A stretch of DNA of 37,581 bases from Collinsella sp. (GTDB taxonomy: Bacteria > Actinomycetota > Coriobacteriia > Coriobacteriales > Coriobacteriaceae): contig DXZO01000018.1 in assembly GCA_019419625.1 (NCBI GenBank), forward strand, positions 64,322 through 101,902, in the 5' to 3' direction. Shown here one piece after another: positions 36,036 through 37,581 of this stretch. Within the stretch, counting starts at the first letter, position 1. Each line of letters begins with the position of its first letter. The notes under the pieces are model-generated. The model ran no database searches. It was not told the origin of the DNA and saw only the letters and a program-made list of their open reading frames with translations. Both the position numbers and the translations under genes were made by a program.

Positions 36036-36179
36036 ATGGCTGAGGAGAAGAAGACCTATAAGTTCGTGTGCGTCGTTTGCGGTTACGAGGTTGAGGTCGA
36101 TACGCCCGAGCTGCCCGAGGATTATGTGTGCCCGGTCTGCGGCGTCGGTCCCGATCAGTTTGAGCTCGTCGAGGAGTAG
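36036..36179 (+). CDS. Rubredoxin-like protein
   Basis: A 47-aa iron protein. Two knuckles carry the four Cys: FVCVVCGYEV (Cys12, Cys15) and YVCPVCGVGPDQFEL (Cys32, Cys35). Start ATG 36036 has GAGAGGAG 7 bases upstream. It is slightly shorter than typical rubredoxins (52-54 aa), lacking a few loop residues, and the usual GDP-x-x-G-I is replaced by VDTPELPEDY. It acts as a one-electron carrier in the cytoplasm, probably with the upstream flavin reductase. It has its own promoter and a strong terminator. Confidence 0.92.
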   Translation: MAEEKKTYKFVCVVCGYEVEVDTPELPEDYVCPVCGVGPDQFELVEE

Positions 36180-36220
36180 CTCGCAGACACACGGCGATTA
36201 GCCATACAGAGCTCTGTCCA

Positions 36221-36255
36221 AGGGCCCCGGTCGAATTCTCGGCCGGGGCCCTTTT
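36221..36255 (+). terminator. Intrinsic terminator of rubredoxin
   Basis: GGGCCCCGG (36222-36230) pairs with CCGGGGCCC (36243-36251 region), followed by TTTT. It may serve the Nramp gene from the other side less well. Confidence 0.9.
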
Positions 36256-36320
36256 CCTCCGTCCCCAAGGGATCACGGTTGCTGTTGGCCGATTCTGTCT
36301 GTTATGAGTCCGGCCGACCT

Positions 36321-36383
36321 TTTGTCTCAATCTGTAACATCTAACGGTGGAAATTGGGTCCACTTGTTACAGATTGAGACAAA
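36321..36383. repeat. REP-like palindrome A (TCTGTAACA family)
   Basis: Arms of 19 bases (36321-36339 and 36365-36383) are exact reverse complements; GTGGA/TCCAC extends pairing in the loop. It shares the core TCTGTAACATCTA with palindrome B. Confidence 0.9.
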
Positions 36384-36404
36384 CGGAGCTGTCCCTCGGA
36401 ATGA

Positions 36405-36459
36405 TCTCGATCTGTAACATCTAGACATCAAAAGCGGGTCTAGATGTTACAGATCGAGA
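36405..36459. repeat. REP-like palindrome B (TCTGTAACA family)
   Basis: Arms of 22 bases (36405-36426 and 36438-36459) are exact reverse complements around an 11-base loop. A GAGCTGTCCCTCGG linker joins it to palindrome A. Together they fill the 308-base gap between rubredoxin and the Nramp gene. Confidence 0.9.
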
Positions 36460-36487
36460 CGTTTGCCTGGGTAGGTGCCCCGTCCCA

Positions 36488-37581
36488 TTACATCCCTGTC
36501 AACAACACGACATCGAGAATCGTCACGATGGCACCGATCCCTACAAGCAGCGCGTTGAGTGGACGCGAGTTGGCGAATTTGCCCATGACGCGGGGTGAAC
36601 TGGTGAGCCGTATGAGCACAAAGACCGTAATCGGTAGCTGAAGCGACAGCAGTGCCTGACTCCAGATGAGACCTTCAAAAGGATTTGGGACGACCAGGCA
36701 CGCCGTCACTGCGCCGACGAAACAGGCCGCCACCCCGATCGAGGAATGTCGGTCGTGGATATCGTATTCCTCGTCGAACATGCCCGCAGTGATGGTCCCC
36801 GCCGCCATGCCCGCTGTCACGCTGCTCGATAGTCCCGCGAACAGCAGCGCTACCGCAAAGATGGTCGAGCTCGCCGGGCCCAGAATGGGGGAGAGCGTGG
36901 CCGCTGCGACGGCGAGGTCGTCTACGACCATGCCGTGCGCAAAGAAGGTCGTTGCGGCCAGGATGACCATGGCCGAGTTGATTGCCCAGCCCACGCCCAT
37001 CGAAAAGAGCGTGTCGAAGAGCTCGTAGCGCAGACGCTCTTCGATAACCTGCTCGCCTTGGCCTTCGAAGTGCATGGATTGGATGACCTCGGAGTGCAGA
37101 AAAAGGTTGTGTGGCATAACGACCGCACCCAGGACACTCACGATAATCGCGGCAGAGCCAGTGGGCATACTGGGCGTGATCCAGCTTGCGGCGGCTTGCG
37201 GCCAGTCGACCTTGACTAGTGCAAGCTCGGCCAAAAACGAGAGTCCTACCACGCCTACGAAGGCGATGATCCAGCGTTCGGCTCGCTTGTAGGAGTTCGT
37301 CATGAGCATCGCCATCGATACTGCCGCCACGATGACGCAGCCCGCGCGCACGGGCAGTCCAAAGAGCATTTGAAGGGCAATCGCGCCACCCAGGACTTCG
37401 GCCATGGCGGTGGCGACAGTCGCGAGATAGGCACTGGCGAGTACCGTGCGTCCAACGAAGCGGGGGAGGTAACGTGTCGTGGCCTCGGCAAGGCAGGTGC
37501 CCGTGGCGATACCCAGGTGCGCCGCGTTGTGCTGCAGCACAATGAGCATAATCGTGGACAGCGTGACGATCCACAGCAGCG
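36488..37581 (-). CDS. Nramp family Mn2+/Fe2+ transporter, 3' part (5' end outside window)
   Basis: An H+-coupled divalent metal importer of the Nramp/MntH family. The frame stays open to the window edge; the first visible residues (LLWIVTLSTIMLIVLQHNAA then HLGIATG) are helix 2. The helix 6 metal-site motif is present as VVMPHNLFLHSEVIQ, and SSVTAGMAAGTITAG lies in helix 8. The start codon and helix 1 with its DPGN motif lie beyond base 37581. About ten helices are seen. The ATG at 37549 is internal. The conserved Met-Pro-His fits Mn/Fe rather than Mg or Al transporters. Confidence 0.93.
   Translation of the reverse strand, partial: LLWIVTLSTIMLIVLQHNAAHLGIATGTCLAEATTRYLPRFVGRTVLASAYLATVATAMAEVLGGAIALQMLFGLPVRAGCVIVAAVSMAMLMTNSYKRAERWIIAFVGVVGLSFLAELALVKVDWPQAAASWITPSMPTGSAAIIVSVLGAVVMPHNLFLHSEVIQSMHFEGQGEQVIEERLRYELFDTLFSMGVGWAINSAMVILAATTFFAHGMVVDDLAVAAATLSPILGPASSTIFAVALLFAGLSSSVTAGMAAGTITAGMFDEEYDIHDRHSSIGVAACFVGAVTACLVVPNPFEGLIWSQALLSLQLPITVFVLIRLTSSPRVMGKFANSRPLNALLVGIGAIVTILDVVLLTGM

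Overview
The window is high-GC (roughly 60% or more) and tightly packed. It reads as a chromosomal segment of a gut-type actinobacterium of the class Coriobacteriia, most likely Collinsella or a close relative. That placement is my inference from codon bias, gene content (split transketolase, PTS-based MurNAc use, L31 with an Ala/Lys/Glu tail, ftsE with a long tail) and the many short GGGAC-type palindromes between genes; no database search was possible.

Layout. 1-5.5 kb: the 3' part of adenine deaminase, two HAD phosphatases, citrate synthase and an ACT-domain protein. 5.68-13.37 kb: a 7.6-kb accessory island bounded by a 64-bp direct repeat (62/64 identical). On the minus strand it carries a DUF2975-type membrane protein, a YozG-like XRE regulator and a decapitated tyrosine integrase. 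On the plus strand it carries two related modules, each a small secreted peptide plus an ABC exporter. 13.4-26.2 kb: housekeeping genes rpmE (with a structured leader), secA, prfB, a YitT-type membrane protein, a split transketolase pair, ftsE, ftsX and rnr. 26.4-27.7 kb: a serine recombinase and a VanZ-like protein. 27.9-32.3 kb: a MurNAc / MurNAc-GlcNAc salvage cluster (murR, murQ, murP, mupG). 32.4-37.6 kb: an ArsC/Spx-like protein, an unknown protein, tRNA-Gln and tRNA-Glu, a TPR-like protein overlapping smpB, a flavin reductase with rubredoxin, and the 3' part of an Nramp transporter.

The most notable system is the island. Its two peptides (121 and 114 aa, both with signal peptides) are diverged homologues: they share a VEP...D.Y block and a Y[RN][NK]GY block, and the tails after the RNG/NKG triplet are both exactly 34 residues. 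Module 1 has an internally duplicated permease plus a separate ATPase. Module 2 has a half-size permease fused to its ATPase. The layout resembles lactococcin-972-type bacteriocin loci. The module 1 ATPase carries an in-frame TAG exactly inside the ABC signature (LS*GMKQQ, from a likely LSQGMKQQ by one C-to-T change).

Other points of note are a release factor 2 with SPT instead of SPF at the stop-codon recognition tripeptide, an FtsE with a disordered N-terminal tail of about 170 residues, a hairpin that buries the Shine-Dalgarno sequence of a HAD phosphatase gene, a 128-nt near-perfect palindrome upstream of ftsE, and at least six families of REP-like palindromes.
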